From Treponema sp. UBA1798 (lineage in GTDB: Bacteria; Spirochaetota; Spirochaetia; Treponematales; Treponemataceae), in assembly GCA_002319875.1 (NCBI GenBank), contig DCFS01000071.1:1-6187 (forward strand): DNA of 6,187 nucleotides. Reading direction: 5' to 3'. Both the position numbers and the translations under genes were made by a program. A model generated the notes under the pieces. It made no database searches. It had not been told where the DNA came from and was given only the letters and a program-made list of their open reading frames with translations. Positions 5,215 through 6,187 of the stretch are shown one piece after another. The number at the start of each line of letters is the position of its first letter. The stretch's first letter is position 1.

Positions 5215-5222
5215 ATTGATAT
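5194..5222. promoter_or_regulatory. Putative LysR operator: three TTGATAT half-sites
   Basis: TTGATAT (5194-5200), its inverse ATATCAA (5208-5214), and TTGATAT again (5216-5222) are all perfect. The first pair forms a dyad with a 7-bp spacer (21 bp in total). The last two form a dyad with a 1-bp spacer. The two direct copies are 22 bp apart, about two helical turns, a spacing that suits a tetramer bound on one face of DNA. The array covers both divergent promoters and ends 14 bp before the LysR start codon. Binding by the adjacent regulator is inference. Confidence 0.5.
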
Positions 5223-5236
5223 GGGCTGTACGTGTT

Positions 5237-6118
5237 ATGACAAATATAAATTATGATTATTATAAAATCTTCTATTACGTCGCAAAATATGGAAGTTTTA
5301 CGAAAGCTGCAAATATTCTCGACAGCGACCAGCCGAATATAACCCGCGCGGTAAACAGGCTTGAATCGGAATCAGGATGTAAACTGTTTGTGCGCAGCAG
5401 ACAGGGCGTGGTGCTGACTCCTGAGGGCACAAAGCTTTATGCGCACATAGGGCCGGCATGCATGCAGATAGAGAAAGGAGAAAGCGAACTAGCCGGAATC
5501 CGTGATATGAAGGCTGGTACTGTCTCCATAGGTGCAAGCGAGACAGCGCTTCATCTGCTTCTTCTTGAAAAACTGTGCGGTTTCCACAAAAGGTATCCGG
5601 ACATCAGGCTGCATATTTCGAATCATTCGACTCCCCAGGCGCTATCTGCGCTTGAACGCGGTCTTATAGACTTTGCCGTGGTAACGACGCCTGTTCCGCT
5701 TGGGAAACCCCTCGTAAAGAGAGAACTCGTTCCATTTCGGGAAATCCTTATCGGGGGAACTGCTTTCCTTCCGCTTTCCCGCAGCACAGTGCATCTTACG
5801 GATATTCTGAGATATCCGCTTATCTGTCTTGGTGAAGAAACGATGACATACCGGTTTTACCGTGATTTTTTCCTGGAACATAATCTGGTTCTCCGTCCTG
5901 ACACAGAAGCTGCAACTGCCGATCAGATTCTGCCGCTTGTTCAGTGTAACCTCGGACTCGGTTTTCTGCCGGAACCGCTTGCAGCAGAAGCATTGAAAAA
6001 TGGCAGTGCAGTACGTATTCCGCTTGAAGAAACCATTCCGCTCCGGTATATATGTCTTGTTCAGGACAGCAGAAAGAGCCTGAGTATTGCAGCAGAAAAG
6101 CTTATACGGATGCTTTAA
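5237..6118 (+). CDS. LysR-family transcriptional regulator
   Basis: This 293-aa DNA-binding regulator has normal length for the family. The winged helix-turn-helix occupies about 5-64: FTKAANIL (21-28), then DQPNITRAVNRLESESG (31-47) as recognition helix, then KLFVRSRQGVVLTPEG (49-64) as wing. A linker helix about 65-92 leads into the periplasmic-binding-protein-like effector domain (about 94-290; GTVSIGASETA at 94-104, DFAVVTTP at 145-152, GLGFLPEPLA at 240-249). The effector is unknown. I place the start at ATG 5237, since upstream in-frame codons (TTG at 5216) lie inside the operator and add non-family residues. No strong ribosome site precedes 5237. It is divergent from the PQ-loop membrane gene with a shared operator, the classical LysR arrangement, so that gene is the likeliest target, along with itself. 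Confidence 0.93.
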   Translation: MTNINYDYYKIFYYVAKYGSFTKAANILDSDQPNITRAVNRLESESGCKLFVRSRQGVVLTPEGTKLYAHIGPACMQIEKGESELAGIRDMKAGTVSIGASETALHLLLLEKLCGFHKRYPDIRLHISNHSTPQALSALERGLIDFAVVTTPVPLGKPLVKRELVPFREILIGGTAFLPLSRSTVHLTDILRYPLICLGEETMTYRFYRDFFLEHNLVLRPDTEAATADQILPLVQCNLGLGFLPEPLAAEALKNGSAVRIPLEETIPLRYICLVQDSRKSLSIAAEKLIRML

Positions 6119-6137
6119 TTGCAGGAGTTTTAAGTAT

Positions 6138-6187
6138 GTGATTGTACACCGGCTTGCGGCGACGATACAGCCGCGTGACCGGAATAA
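6138..6187 (+). CDS. Possible 5' end of a further gene, cut by the window edge
   Basis: AGGAG at 6123-6127 looks like a ribosome site just after the LysR stop. The nearest ATG (6136) is followed at once by TGA. GTG at 6138, 10 nt after the AGGAG, opens a frame that runs 16 codons to the end of the window (MIVHRLAATIQPRDRN). No family is recognisable from so little. The same stretch can form a hairpin (CCGG 6149-6152 with 6179-6182, GCGGC 6156-6160 with GCCGC 6170-6174), so it could instead be a non-coding structure after the LysR gene. Confidence 0.25.
   Translation, partial: MIVHRLAATIQPRDRN

Noticed and set aside
6145..6166. Third copy of the palindromic repeat near the window end
   Set aside because: It shares only the 9-bp core GCTTGCGGC with 108-116; the GGGTT tail is absent and the stretch may be coding.
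1..6187. Mobile element, phage, CRISPR or toxin-antitoxin system
   Set aside because: No transposase, integrase, regularly spaced repeat array or paired small toxin/antitoxin genes are seen; all confident genes are ordinary chromosomal ones.

Overview
The window looks like chromosomal DNA of a host- or gut-associated spirochaete, most likely Treponema. This rests on gene content and on the feel of the proteins (a stand-alone CBM48 protein, a large dCache chemoreceptor, and a 2,3-bisphosphoglycerate-dependent mutase resembling the T. pallidum enzyme as I remember it). It is not based on a marker gene, so the genus is an inference. Base composition is moderate, strong Shine-Dalgarno sites precede several genes, and no rRNA, tRNA, CRISPR array or recognisable insertion sequence is present.

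Layout. (1) 1-160: tandem sigma70-like promoters and a structured leader. (2) 162-485 (+): 107-aa CBM48 / isoamylase early-set protein, closed by a strong terminator at 520-559. (3) 634-1158 (-): divergent shikimate kinase-like protein, convergent with gene 2. (4) 1159-1425: palindrome-rich divergent intergenic region. (5) 1426-3522 (+): 698-aa methyl-accepting chemotaxis protein. (6) 3523-3751: possible nested RNA fold, then the gpmA promoter. (7) 3752-4504 (+): gpmA. (8) 4505-4813: a 309-bp gap without a convincing gene but with five alternating copies of a 6-bp inverted motif. (9) 4814-5107 (-): small three-helix PQ-loop/SemiSWEET-like membrane protein. (10) 5108-5236: compact divergent control region. 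(11) 5237-6118 (+): LysR-type regulator. (12) 6119-6187: possible start of another gene, cut by the window edge.

The genes appear to be mostly separate transcription units, not one operon: strands alternate, gaps are 100-310 bp, and several genes have their own promoter. Functional links are loose. CBM48 and gpmA touch glycogen and glycolysis, and the chemoreceptor handles taxis. The one clear regulatory pairing is the LysR gene with the divergent PQ-loop gene, whose overlapping promoters are covered by three TTGATAT half-sites.

No obviously new multi-gene system is visible. The points most worth a second look are the LysR/PQ-loop operator, the shikimate kinase homologue with altered substrate-site residues, a diverged repeat pair flanking the CBM48 gene, and the structured non-coding stretches at 91-139, 3557-3658 and 4633-4793.
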